DNA from: Hymenobacter algoricola
GTDB taxonomy: Bacteria; Bacteroidota; Bacteroidia; Cytophagales; Hymenobacteraceae
DNA: 64,000 nt
NCBI RefSeq assembly: GCF_039539525.1
Contig: NZ_BAABDH010000012.1
Coordinates: forward strand, 109,397 to 173,396
Direction of reading: 5' to 3'
A program made the position numbers and the translations under genes. The notes beneath the pieces were generated by a model. That model was not told the origin of the DNA. It was given only the letters and a program-made list of their open reading frames with translations, and did not search any database. Positions within the stretch are counted from its first letter, which is position 1. Each line of letters starts with the position of its first letter. This document shows, piece after piece, positions 1-7,318 of the stretch.

Positions 1-107
1 GTGGCAAACTGCCGGCCCGGCTTCAGAGCCTTGGTGCAGGAAGCGGCTCCCAGCGCCAGCAGCGCCGTTAGCAGCAGCCTATACCGCACGGCGTAGGAAT
101 AAGACAT
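1..107 (-). CDS. N-terminus of a lipoprotein, cut by window edge
   Basis: The minus strand opens with ATG at 107 and reads MSYSYAVRYRLLLTALLALG then AASCTKALKPGRQFA before the window ends. A short charged N-terminus, a hydrophobic stretch and an AASC lipobox mark an SPII-processed lipoprotein. Only 35 codons are visible, so the mature function cannot be judged. It starts 26 bp after the stop of the upstream gene on the same strand, so it is probably the last gene seen of a run that begins at 2307. Confidence 0.6.
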   Translation of the reverse strand, partial: MSYSYAVRYRLLLTALLALGAASCTKALKPGRQFA

Positions 108-133
108 AGCCACTGGTCCGTCGCGGGGCGGGG

Positions 134-1237
134 TCAATCGGTGAAGGTATTTTCCAGCAGGCGCTCCTGGCGCAGGTACTTGATTTTGAAGTTCCGGTCG
201 AGCCGGATGCGAACCTGGGCGCGGGTTTGCTGGCGCTTCTGCAACGACTGGCGCAGGGCCCGGCTCCGCTCCAGGAAGGTCACCACCCGGGAGCCGTCGT
301 CTACCGGCTCACTGATCTTCAGGCTGCCGGGCTCAATCACGGTTTCAGCCTCCAGGAACTCCGGAAAATGGCTGCGGGCCAGCTCCGCCTCAATTGCGGC
401 CGGGGTGGTGTTCTGCAGGGTATAAAACCGCTCGACGCTGGGCGCAAAATACGAGGCGGCACTGAACGGGGCCGCTTTCAGATCTTCGTAGTAAGCCGCC
501 AGCCCCCCCTCAACGCGGGCGCGCACGGCACTGTAGTCGGTGGGAGCTTCGGGGGCCGGGGGCGTTGCGGCCGGCGCCGGAACGCGGACTGAATCGGCGG
601 CGGGGGCAGCTACCGGGGCTACGGCCGGCGCTACGCGCACCGTTTCGGGGGCCGCGGCGGGCGGCAGGTCAATCTGCTCGGCCTGAGGGCCGGTTTCCGG
701 GGCGGGGCGCTGGCTGTCGGCTTCGGTCTGGCTGATGCTGCTCAGGTGCTCCGACTCACGGTTGCCCAGCATCAGATAGGCCACCAACGCCAGCAGAGCC
801 AGAATCCCGCCCACAATAAGAATGGTCGACAGCGGATTGCGGGCCGGGGCCACGTAGGGCATGTCGACCTCGTCTTCCTCCGGCTCCCGCGTCTCGGTAT
901 CGTACCCGTCCTCCGCGCTGGGCGAGGCCCCGGGCCGGCCCGACTCGAAGGGGCGGCTGAAGGTTTCGGCTGGCGGCGCGGGCGCGCTGGGGGGCGCCAC
1001 GGGCGGCAGCGGCGGGGTGGTATGGGGCACGATGGGCGGCAGCATCGGCTCTTCCACCGGGCCACTGGTTGCCGTCGGCTCTGGCCTGTTTACCGGGGCC
1101 GCCGGGCCGGCGGCGGTGGGCTCACTGAACAGCAGCTTGCGCTTGAGGGTCTCAAACTCGGCGGGCGTAATGGTGCCCGCGTCCAGCCACTCTTTGAGCT
1201 GGCGCAGGGTATCGAGCGGCGAAGGATCTTTTTCCAT
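134..1237 (-). CDS. SHOCT-like, single-pass membrane protein of unknown function
   Basis: The 367-aa protein has three parts. Residues 8-37 resemble a SHOCT or short C-terminal-type helix pair (LRQLKEWLDAGTITPAEFE). A Pro/Ala-rich linker follows, then one membrane segment at about 137-157. A second Ala/Pro-rich stretch leads to a soluble domain at about 235-367, with an acidic and aromatic pattern (VEGGLAAYYEDL, FYTLQNTTPAAI). The order suggests a cytoplasmic oligomerisation motif tethered to a periplasmic domain. The C-terminal domain was not matched to a family. It is flanked by 26-bp and 35-bp gaps to same-strand genes, which suggests co-transcription. Confidence 0.75.
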   Translation of the reverse strand: MEKDPSPLDTLRQLKEWLDAGTITPAEFETLKRKLLFSEPTAAGPAAPVNRPEPTATSGPVEEPMLPPIVPHTTPPLPPVAPPSAPAPPAETFSRPFESGRPGASPSAEDGYDTETREPEEDEVDMPYVAPARNPLSTILIVGGILALLALVAYLMLGNRESEHLSSISQTEADSQRPAPETGPQAEQIDLPPAAAPETVRVAPAVAPVAAPAADSVRVPAPAATPPAPEAPTDYSAVRARVEGGLAAYYEDLKAAPFSAASYFAPSVERFYTLQNTTPAAIEAELARSHFPEFLEAETVIEPGSLKISEPVDDGSRVVTFLERSRALRQSLQKRQQTRAQVRIRLDRNFKIKYLRQERLLENTFTD

Positions 1238-1272
1238 GGGAGCTGCGGAAGCTTTTTGCGTAAGCCGGGGCC

Positions 1273-2001
1273 TTATTTACGTTCCAGGGCCGTCATCCGG
1301 TCACGCTTGCGCTGGAGCTGAAGCTTGCGCAGGTCCAGCTGCTGGGCATTGCCGACGAGCTTCACCGAGTCTTCGCGGGCCTTGAGCGTGTTGCTGATGT
1401 TCTGCTGCTTCAGGGCCTCGATGCGGGCCAGGTTGCTGGTCGTACTCGACTGCAGGCTGGTGCGCTCCTTGTCGAGCTTGTCTTTTTCCTTTTCCGCCTC
1501 CTTGAGCTGCTTTTCGGCGTCGGCAATCTGCTCCCGGTACGCTTGCAGGCGGGCGGCGCTGGCAAAGCTCTGGGTGATGTTGCGCAGGGCGGCAAACTCG
1601 GTGGCGTTCTTGTCGGGCGTCAGGAAGGCATCGGCGCCGAAAGCGGCCCACACCGACAGCTCCGAGGTGGTATCGGTGGGCGAGGTGACGGTGGAGTACA
1701 GGTCGATGAGCTTGCCCGATACGCTCGAAGCCGGGGTTTGCTTGGCCACCAGCATGTCGCTTTTGCCCACGCCCAGCACGCCCCCACCCTTCAGGCGGAT
1801 GTTGTAGGTGTCCTTCAGCCACGACTGCCAGAAGTCGCGGGTCCAGGCGGCGGTGCCTTCCACCTGCACCTTCACCGCGGCGCGCTCCTTGCGCTCAAAG
1901 TTGACGCTGGTGGTACGCACGTCGTAGAGCTGGGCCTGCGCGACGGTAGCGGAGCCGAGAAAAGCACTGAGGATAATGGCAAAAGCAACGAACAGCTTCA
2001 T
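1273..2001 (-). CDS. Secreted coiled-coil protein, unknown function
   Basis: This 242-aa protein starts at the ATG at 2001, which gives a clean signal peptide (MKLFVAFAIILSAFLGSATV, then AQAQ). A longer upstream frame would bury this signal. The middle region carries WTRDFWQSWLKDTYNIRLKG and a beta-rich stretch. Residues from about 150 to the C-terminus form a highly charged heptad-like helix (EQIADAEKQLKEAEKEKDKL), so a coiled coil is likely. It is probably periplasmic. No enzyme motif was seen. It belongs to the minus-strand run 2307 to 1. Confidence 0.75.
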   Translation of the reverse strand: MKLFVAFAIILSAFLGSATVAQAQLYDVRTTSVNFERKERAAVKVQVEGTAAWTRDFWQSWLKDTYNIRLKGGGVLGVGKSDMLVAKQTPASSVSGKLIDLYSTVTSPTDTTSELSVWAAFGADAFLTPDKNATEFAALRNITQSFASAARLQAYREQIADAEKQLKEAEKEKDKLDKERTSLQSSTTSNLARIEALKQQNISNTLKAREDSVKLVGNAQQLDLRKLQLQRKRDRMTALERK

Positions 2002-2061
2002 AAGATCAGAATTGACGAAAAACAGAAAAATCACCCTTGCACGGGCTGCACCGGCCCCAAC

Positions 2062-2307
2062 TCACAGATCATGCCGGTCGAAAGCGGCCTGCAGGTCCTG
2101 CCGCATCTGGGTAAAGCGCAGCACGGCAGCGGCCACAAACTCGGCATCGAGCAGCTCGCGCACGTCGGCCTCGCTGGTCACGTCCATCTCGCTCACCTTG
2201 TAGGTTTGCTCCAGCTGCCCCTTTTCCAGCTTGATGAGGTACTTGCCATTCCACGAGAAGAGCGTGATTTTGGCATCCGGATGGGGAATATCGGCGAGTT
2301 GGCGCAT
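2062..2307 (-). CDS. Small conserved hypothetical protein (81 aa)
   Basis: The ATG at 2307 gives MRQLADIPHPDAKITLFSWN and ends FDRHDL. The composition is a short beta-meander (KITLFSWNGKYLIKLEKGQL) followed by helices (ADVRELLDAEFVAAAVLRF). It looks like a compact cytosolic single-domain protein. I recognise the general pattern as a Cytophagales hypothetical but know no function. Upstream in-frame residues look non-coding, so the shorter start is preferred. It is the first gene of the minus-strand run that continues to the window edge. Confidence 0.7.
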   Translation of the reverse strand: MRQLADIPHPDAKITLFSWNGKYLIKLEKGQLEQTYKVSEMDVTSEADVRELLDAEFVAAAVLRFTQMRQDLQAAFDRHDL

Positions 2308-2453
2308 GGCGGCGGGCAGGAACGGCGTTGAGTGGGCGAAGATAGGCAGGGCGCCGCAACTGCCCCTTGTGCCGCTCGCCATTACACCAAAGTCGTGGCC
2401 TCGCAGACCACCCTGCTCACGCCTTATTGTGCCGCCCAAACCACTCTGGCACG

Positions 2454-2621
2454 ATGCTCCAGGGAAATAAACCGGCTTATACTGACAAGCAAAAGCGGCA
2501 AGCCGGGCCCATGGAGGAAAGCTACCAGCAGCGCGGCGTGTCGGAAGACAAGGCCGAAAAGCGCGCCGGGGCCGCGGTCAACCAAACCGCCGGAAAGCCG
2601 ACGACACATAAAGCTTACTGA
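2454..2621 (+). CDS. 55-aa conserved small protein (YTDKQKRQA family)
   Basis: The frame from ATG 2454 reads MLQGNKPAYTDKQKRQAGPM, continues with EESYQQRGVSEDKAEKRAGA and ends HKAY. The YTDKQKRQA, G-V-S-x-x-x-A-E-x-R-A and V-N pattern is that of a widespread short bacterial protein, often labelled plasmid stabilisation-like or hypothetical, usually with a Lys-rich tail. It is strongly charged and predicted cytosolic. It is divergent from the gene at 2307 and is followed 15 bp later by a strong hairpin. Family recognition comes from memory of the pattern. Function is unknown. Confidence 0.7.
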   Translation: MLQGNKPAYTDKQKRQAGPMEESYQQRGVSEDKAEKRAGAAVNQTAGKPTTHKAY

Positions 2622-2635
2622 CTTCTAACAACGTG

Positions 2636-2672
2636 AAGCGGGTCGGCTCCAGCTGGTGGAGCCGACCCGCTT
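2636..2672. terminator. Bidirectional hairpin terminator
   Basis: A 16-bp perfect stem (AAGCGGGTCGGCTCCA and its complement) with a 5-base loop lies between the convergent small gene ending at 2621 and the transporter gene ending at 2695. No long T-run follows, but the position is as expected for a shared terminator. Confidence 0.65.
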
Positions 2673-2694
2673 TGCTGGTGCGGAACGGCAGCTC

Positions 2695-3723
2695 CTAAGC
2701 CACCGAGTGCAGAATCAGCCAGAGTGAGGCGGTGCAGATAACGGCCCACAGCAGCACGCCCTGCACAAACGGCCGCACGCCCACCGAGCGCAGCACCGGG
2801 GCCGACAAGCCCGCTCCAATGAGAAACAGCGTCACGGTCAGCCCGATTTTAGCCAGATACACGGCTACCGGCGCCAGCGGCTGCACGGCCGCCACGTAGC
2901 TGTTGAGCAGCATGGCTCCGATAAAGCCCAGGATGAAGTAGGGCAGCTTGACCTTTGCGCCGGGCGTCTTGAACAGGTAGGCCGTGCCCAGGCTCACCGG
3001 GATAATCCAGAGGGCGCGGGCCAGCTTCACGGTGGTGGCAATCTGCAGGGCCTCGCTGCCGTAGTGGCTGGCGGCGCCCACCACCGAGCTGGTATCGTGA
3101 ATGGCAATGGCGCACCAGAGGCCGAACTGGTTCTGGGTCATCTGCAGGGCGTGGCCCACGGTCGGAAACAGGAACAGGGCCACCGCGTTCAGCACGAACA
3201 CCGTGCCCAGCGCCACCGACATCTGCGACTCCTCGGCCCTGAGTACCGGCCCCACGGCGGCAATGGCGCTGCCCCCGCAGATGGCCGTGCCGCAGGAAAT
3301 CAGGTGGGAGGTTTTGGGGTCAATCTTCAGCCAGCGGCCCACCAGAAAGCCCAGCCCCAGCGTGCCGCCAATGGAAGCTACCGTAAACAGAATTCCTGCG
3401 CGCCCGGCCTGCAGGGCCTGCTGGGCGTTCATGCCGAAGCCCAGGCCGATAACGGAGTATTGCAGCAGCTTGCTGGTGTAGCGCCGGCTTTGCGCCGGCC
3501 AGGGGTTGCCAAATACCAAGGCCACTACCAGCCCCAGCGCCAGCGCCAGCGGCGGGGAACCCCAGGGCGTGAGGCACAGCAGCAAAGCCAGCCCGAAAAC
3601 CAGCCTGGGCGGCGTCAGGCTCAGGCCAAAAACTGGGAAGGACCGGTGTAGAAACGCCGCAAAACCAGTTTCTGCCGGTTCGGGTGAGTGGGTAAGCGGC
3701 GGCAACGGGTGGGTAAGCTTCAT
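2695..3723 (-). CDS. YeiH/UPF0324-family membrane transporter
   Basis: The 342-aa protein from ATG 3723 is an all-helical membrane protein with about ten hydrophobic segments. Motifs fit the conserved hypothetical protein 698 (YeiH, UPF0324) family: KLLQYSVIGLGFGMN, LISCGTAICGGSAIAAVGPV, IAIHDTSSVVGAA, and KLARALWIIPVSL. Members are predicted inner-membrane exporters, sometimes annotated as sulfate exporters, with weak experimental support. A LysR regulator lies just upstream on the same strand, matching the common yeiE-yeiH pairing. The start at 3723 is favoured over an in-frame upstream codon because a TAnnTTTG element sits 27 bp before it. Confidence 0.88.
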   Translation of the reverse strand: MKLTHPLPPLTHSPEPAETGFAAFLHRSFPVFGLSLTPPRLVFGLALLLCLTPWGSPPLALALGLVVALVFGNPWPAQSRRYTSKLLQYSVIGLGFGMNAQQALQAGRAGILFTVASIGGTLGLGFLVGRWLKIDPKTSHLISCGTAICGGSAIAAVGPVLRAEESQMSVALGTVFVLNAVALFLFPTVGHALQMTQNQFGLWCAIAIHDTSSVVGAASHYGSEALQIATTVKLARALWIIPVSLGTAYLFKTPGAKVKLPYFILGFIGAMLLNSYVAAVQPLAPVAVYLAKIGLTVTLFLIGAGLSAPVLRSVGVRPFVQGVLLWAVICTASLWLILHSVA

Positions 3724-3749
3724 AGGTAGGGCGGCAGCAAATACTACCC

Positions 3750-3757
3750 CAAAAGTA
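3750..3757 (-). promoter_or_regulatory. Candidate -7 element (TACTTTTG) for the YeiH-like gene
   Basis: On the minus strand TACTTTTG matches the Bacteroidota TAnnTTTG -7 consensus exactly and lies 26 bp before the ATG at 3723. A TTG occurs about 25 bp upstream, a longer spacing than usual, so the -33 assignment is weak. Confidence 0.45.
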
Positions 3758-3834
3758 CGGCTACCCTGCCCCTTCCGATAATCAAAAATGCTTATCACCG
3801 ATTACCTGAGGTAATTCATACTTGTCATTGCGGG

Positions 3835-4089
3835 CAAAGCGAGGCAACCCGTTCTCTGAAAGGTAGAAAGCCCTGTGAAAGCAAAAAGCCCTTCCCAGTG
3901 GCTGTAACGCGAAGTTCCACTTCGCGAGGCGTTGAACGACAACCATTGCGACGGCGCGGACGGCGCGCGAAGTGGAACTTCGCGTTACAGCTTTAAGCCC
4001 CAATATCCAGGCAGGCATTGGGGCTTTGTGGGTTAACAGTGGTCAGCTCATTGTTCAGGACGGATTGCTTCGCTCTGCTCGCAATGACA
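3835..4089. repeat. Composite intergenic repeat, copy 1
   Basis: Three modules sit between the YeiH-like and LysR genes. First, 3901-3926 and 3966-3991 form a perfect 26-bp inverted repeat (arm core GAAGTTCCACTTCGCG) around a loop with GTTGAACGACAACC and GGCGCGGACGG. Second, 3995-4004 and 4017-4026 form a terminator-like stem AAGCCCCAAT/ATTGGGGCTT. Third, TCATTGCGGGCAAAGCGAGG (3835 onward) and an inverted relative ending at 4089 (GATTGCTTCGCTCTGCTCGC) flank the set. The same modules recur at 31242-31444. Looks like a mobile or mosaic repeat (REP/BIME-like), with no coding capacity. Confidence 0.85.
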
Positions 4090-4103
4090 GGGCTGCTATC
4101 TAC

Positions 4104-5000
4104 CTACTCCAAACTCTTGTGGGCATGGGCCAGGAAGCGCTGGGCCTGGGCCGACAGCGGCTGCCCCTGCACCCACACGGCGTCGAAGCGACGCGGCAGG
4201 TGCAGGCCCTGCACGGGCACTATCTCCAGCTCCCCGGCCGCCACCTCCCGGTCCAGGGCCCGCCTGGAAACGAAGCCCAGACAGTCGGGCGCCGCTTCGA
4301 GGTAGGCTTTGATGGCTTCGGTATTATCCAGGTAAAACGCTACCCGCAGCTCGGAGAGCTTGATCTGGTGGGCCCGCAGGGCAAACTCCAGCACTTCCAG
4401 CGTGCCCGAGCCCCGCTCGCGCAGCACCAGTGGCTGGCGCAGCACCTCGGCCAGCGGCAGCGGCGCGGCGGGCGAACCGCCGGGCGTGGCCTTGCGCACG
4501 GCCAGCAGCTCGTCGTGCAGGAGCAGCTCGTAGTGCAGGTCGCGGTTTTTGACCTGTCCTTCCACAAAGCCCAGGTCGATGTGGCCGTGGGTGAGGGCTT
4601 CGGCAATCTGCTCGGAGTTGGCGTTGAGCAACGTCAGCTCGACGTGGGGGTAGCGCTGCTGAAACGCGGGCAGAATGGCGGGAATCACGTACTGGGCCAG
4701 CGTGGTGCTGGCACCCAGGCGCAGGCGGCCCGCGGCTTCGTCGTGCAGGGCGTGGAGCTGGTCGGTGAGCTGCAGGTGCAGGTTCTCGACCTGGTCGGCG
4801 TGCACCAGCAGCAGGCGGCCGGCCTCGGTGAGCGTGACCCGGCCGGCGCGCCGCTCAAACAAGCGCTGGGCGTACAGGCGCTCCAGCTCCCGGATGTGCT
4901 TGGTGACGGCGGGCTGGGTGACGTACAGCTCCTGGGCGGCCTTGGTGAAGCTCAGCAGCCGGGCCACGGCCTGGAATACGCGCAGACGAAAATCGGGCAT
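4104..5000 (-). CDS. LysR-family transcriptional regulator (YeiE/CbbR-like)
   Basis: The 298-aa protein has an N-terminal winged helix-turn-helix at about 1-60 (FRLRVFQAVARLLSFTKAAQ, VTQPAVTKHIRELE) and a C-terminal periplasmic-binding-like effector domain (GRLRLGASTTLAQYVIPAIL, DLGFVEG). The length is normal for LysR. The close relation to CysB/CbbR/YeiE types and the position upstream of a YeiH-like transporter suggest that it controls that gene. The effector is unknown; anion or sulfur compounds are possible by analogy. About 380 bp of repeats separate it from its presumed target, so co-transcription is doubtful. Confidence 0.92.
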   Translation of the reverse strand: MPDFRLRVFQAVARLLSFTKAAQELYVTQPAVTKHIRELERLYAQRLFERRAGRVTLTEAGRLLLVHADQVENLHLQLTDQLHALHDEAAGRLRLGASTTLAQYVIPAILPAFQQRYPHVELTLLNANSEQIAEALTHGHIDLGFVEGQVKNRDLHYELLLHDELLAVRKATPGGSPAAPLPLAEVLRQPLVLRERGSGTLEVLEFALRAHQIKLSELRVAFYLDNTEAIKAYLEAAPDCLGFVSRRALDREVAAGELEIVPVQGLHLPRRFDAVWVQGQPLSAQAQRFLAHAHKSLE

Positions 5001-5030
5001 GAGCGCAAGGTAAGCTGGTTTTTGGTGGAT

Positions 5031-5135
5031 AGTTTTTGGTTTTTGGCAGTTCGCTCAAATCTGGTTCCCAGGCAGCCTTCCACCCTATACCCGGACCGCT
5101 ACTGAAGCAGCCAAAAACCGATAGCTAAAAACCAA
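5031..5135. repeat. AAAAACC inverted repeat, copy 1
   Basis: The left part carries AGTTTTTGGTTTTTGGC and the right part GCCAAAAACCGATAGCTAAA followed by AACCAAAAG. The core arms GGTTTTTGGC (5038-5047) and GCCAAAAACC (5110-5119) are perfect. It occupies the LysR to S9 peptidase intergenic gap. A closely similar element is at 58020-58117, also immediately before a plus-strand gene. Confidence 0.7.
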
Positions 5136-5183
5136 AAGCCATTCTGCTTACCTTTCCCTCTTACTTCCTTCCTACTTTCTGCG

Positions 5184-7235
5184 ATGAAAAAATCCTTTCT
5201 GACTGCGCTGGCGCTGCTGCCGCTGGCGGCCTCGGCCCAAACCGGCCTCACGCCCGAAAAGCTCTGGCAGCTGGGCCGCCTGGGCGAAATGCAGGTGTCG
5301 CCGGACGGCAAGACCGTGGCCTTCACCGTGACGCGCTACTCCCTGACCGACAACAAGGGCAACGCCGACATATACACGGTGCCCGTGGCCGGCGGCGCGG
5401 TGAAGCAGCTGACCACCACGCCCGGCTCGGAAAACACCCTCAACTGGCGCCCCGACGGCAGGCTGACGTTTCTGTCGGGCGAAGGCGGCACCGACCAGCT
5501 CTACGTGATGGGCGCCGACGGCTCCGGCAAAGCCAGACTCAGCGAGTTTCCCGACGAGGGCCTGAGCAACCTGAAGTACGCGCCCAAGGGCAACTTCATC
5601 CTCTACACCCAGGACGTGAAGACCGGCAAGGAAATCAAGGACTGGTACCCGGATCTGCCCAAGGCCGACGCCAAAATCATCGACGACCTGAACTACCGGC
5701 ACTGGAACGCGTGGGACGACTTCAGGGCCACCCACGTCTTCTTCCAGCCCGTGGGGGCCGACGGCAAGCCCACCGGCTACGGCAAGGACGTCATGGCGGG
5801 CGAGAAGTTTGACGCGCCCCTGCAGCCGCTGGCCGGCGCCGAGCAGCTGGCCTTTGCCCCCGACGGCTACTCGCTGGCCTACACCTCGCGCAAGCTCACG
5901 GGCAAGGCCGAGGCCGAAAGCACCAACTCCGACATCTACCTCTACAACATCCGGGCAAGCAAGACCGAGAACCTGAGCCTGGGCCTGGACGGCTACGACA
6001 CTGAACCGGCCTTTTCGCCCGACGGGACCAAGCTGGCCTGGCTGAGCATGGCCACGCCCGGCTTCGAGGCCGACCGCACCGGCATCGTGGTATACGACTT
6101 CAAGACCAAGAAGCGCGAAGACATTACCAAGGGCTCGGAGCAGGCCGCGGGCAACCTGCGCTGGAGCGCCGACGGCAAAACCATCTACTTCGCCAGCGTC
6201 ATTCAGGGCACCGACCAGCTGTTTGCGGTGCCGAGCAAGGGCGGCAAAATCCGGCAGGTGACGCAGGGGCCGCAGAACTACAACGCCTTCGAGCTGGCCG
6301 GCCCCACCACCGCCGTGGCCAATAAAACCACCATCGGCAGTCCCGCCGACCTGGTGCGCATCGACCTGAAAACCGGCAAGGAAACCCCGCTGACGACGCT
6401 TAACCAGGACGAGCTGGCCGGCGTGACAATGGGCAAGGTGGAAGACCGCCGCGTGACCACCACCGACGGCAAGCAGATGCAGGTCTACGTCATCTACCCA
6501 CCCGGCTTCGACCCGGCCAAGAAGTACCCGACCCTGCTCTACTGCCAGGGCGGCCCCCAGAGCCCCATTACCCAGAGCTGGAGCTACCGCTGGAACTTCC
6601 AGCTGATGGCCGCCAACGGCTACATCATCGTGGCGCCCAACCGCCGCGGCCTGCCCGGCTTCGGCACCGAGTGGAACAACAGCATCAGCGGCGACTGGGG
6701 CGGGCAGCCCATCCGCGACTACCTCTCCGCCATCGACGAGGTGAGCAAGGAGCCGTTTGTGGACAAGGACCGCCGCGGCTGCGTGGGCGCCTCCTACGGC
6801 GGCTACTCGGTGTATTACCTGGCCGGCAAGCACGAGGGCCGCTTCAAGACCTTCATTGCCCATGCCGGCCTCTACAACCTGACCAGCTGGTACCCGAGCA
6901 CCGAGGAAATGTTCTTCGCCAAGCACGACATCGGCGGCACGCCCTGGGACGCTACGCTGCACAAAAGCTACACCGACTTCAGCCCCCAGCTGTTCGCCAA
7001 AAACTGGGATACGCCCATGCTGGTCATCCACGGCGGCAAAGACTTCCGGGTGCCCGAGGGCCAGGGCATGGAAGCTTTCGGCACGGCCCAGCTGCGCGGC
7101 ATTCCGAGCCGGTTTCTGTACTTCCCCAACGAGGGCCACTGGATTCAGAAGCCCCAGAACGCGGTGCTCTGGCAGCGGGTGTTCTTCGAATGGCTGGGCC
7201 GCACCCTCCAGCCCGGCGGGCAGGCGGCCAAGTAA
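5184..7235 (+). CDS. Secreted S9-family prolyl oligopeptidase-type peptidase
   Basis: The 683-aa protein starts with a signal peptide (MKKSFLTALALLPLAASAQ). Residues about 25-400 form a WD40-like/TolB-like beta-propeller with repeated D-G-K/T segments (VSPDGKTVAFTVTRYS, APKGNFILYTQD, FSPDGTKLAWLS). Residues about 430-680 are the alpha/beta hydrolase. The triad is Ser537 in GASYGGYS, Asp620 in HGGKDFRVP and His652 in NEGHW, so the enzyme should be active. The architecture is that of S9A/C dipeptidyl or acylaminoacyl peptidases. It acts in the periplasm or cell envelope on peptides. It is monocistronic, with an AAAAACC repeat upstream and a terminator downstream. Confidence 0.92.
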   Translation: MKKSFLTALALLPLAASAQTGLTPEKLWQLGRLGEMQVSPDGKTVAFTVTRYSLTDNKGNADIYTVPVAGGAVKQLTTTPGSENTLNWRPDGRLTFLSGEGGTDQLYVMGADGSGKARLSEFPDEGLSNLKYAPKGNFILYTQDVKTGKEIKDWYPDLPKADAKIIDDLNYRHWNAWDDFRATHVFFQPVGADGKPTGYGKDVMAGEKFDAPLQPLAGAEQLAFAPDGYSLAYTSRKLTGKAEAESTNSDIYLYNIRASKTENLSLGLDGYDTEPAFSPDGTKLAWLSMATPGFEADRTGIVVYDFKTKKREDITKGSEQAAGNLRWSADGKTIYFASVIQGTDQLFAVPSKGGKIRQVTQGPQNYNAFELAGPTTAVANKTTIGSPADLVRIDLKTGKETPLTTLNQDELAGVTMGKVEDRRVTTTDGKQMQVYVIYPPGFDPAKKYPTLLYCQGGPQSPITQSWSYRWNFQLMAANGYIIVAPNRRGLPGFGTEWNNSISGDWGGQPIRDYLSAIDEVSKEPFVDKDRRGCVGASYGGYSVYYLAGKHEGRFKTFIAHAGLYNLTSWYPSTEEMFFAKHDIGGTPWDATLHKSYTDFSPQLFAKNWDTPMLVIHGGKDFRVPEGQGMEAFGTAQLRGIPSRFLYFPNEGHWIQKPQNAVLWQRVFFEWLGRTLQPGGQAAK

Positions 7236-7252
7236 CGCCGCTTTTAGGCCCG

Positions 7253-7290
7253 GCAAAAAGGGCCGTTCCTCCTGGAGCGGGCCTTTTTGC
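7253..7290. terminator. Hairpin terminator between convergent genes
   Basis: GCAAAAAGGGCC pairs with GGCCTTTTTGC across a short loop, with one bulge. The symmetric A and T runs make it usable in both directions, for the S9 peptidase (plus) and the cytochrome c peroxidase gene (minus). Confidence 0.75.
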
Positions 7291-7318
7291 GTCTGTCATT
7301 GATTGTATGCGTCGGTCC

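Noticed and set aside
5172..7256. 694-aa minus-strand open frame
   Set aside because: Antisense of the S9 peptidase gene, which has a clear catalytic triad.
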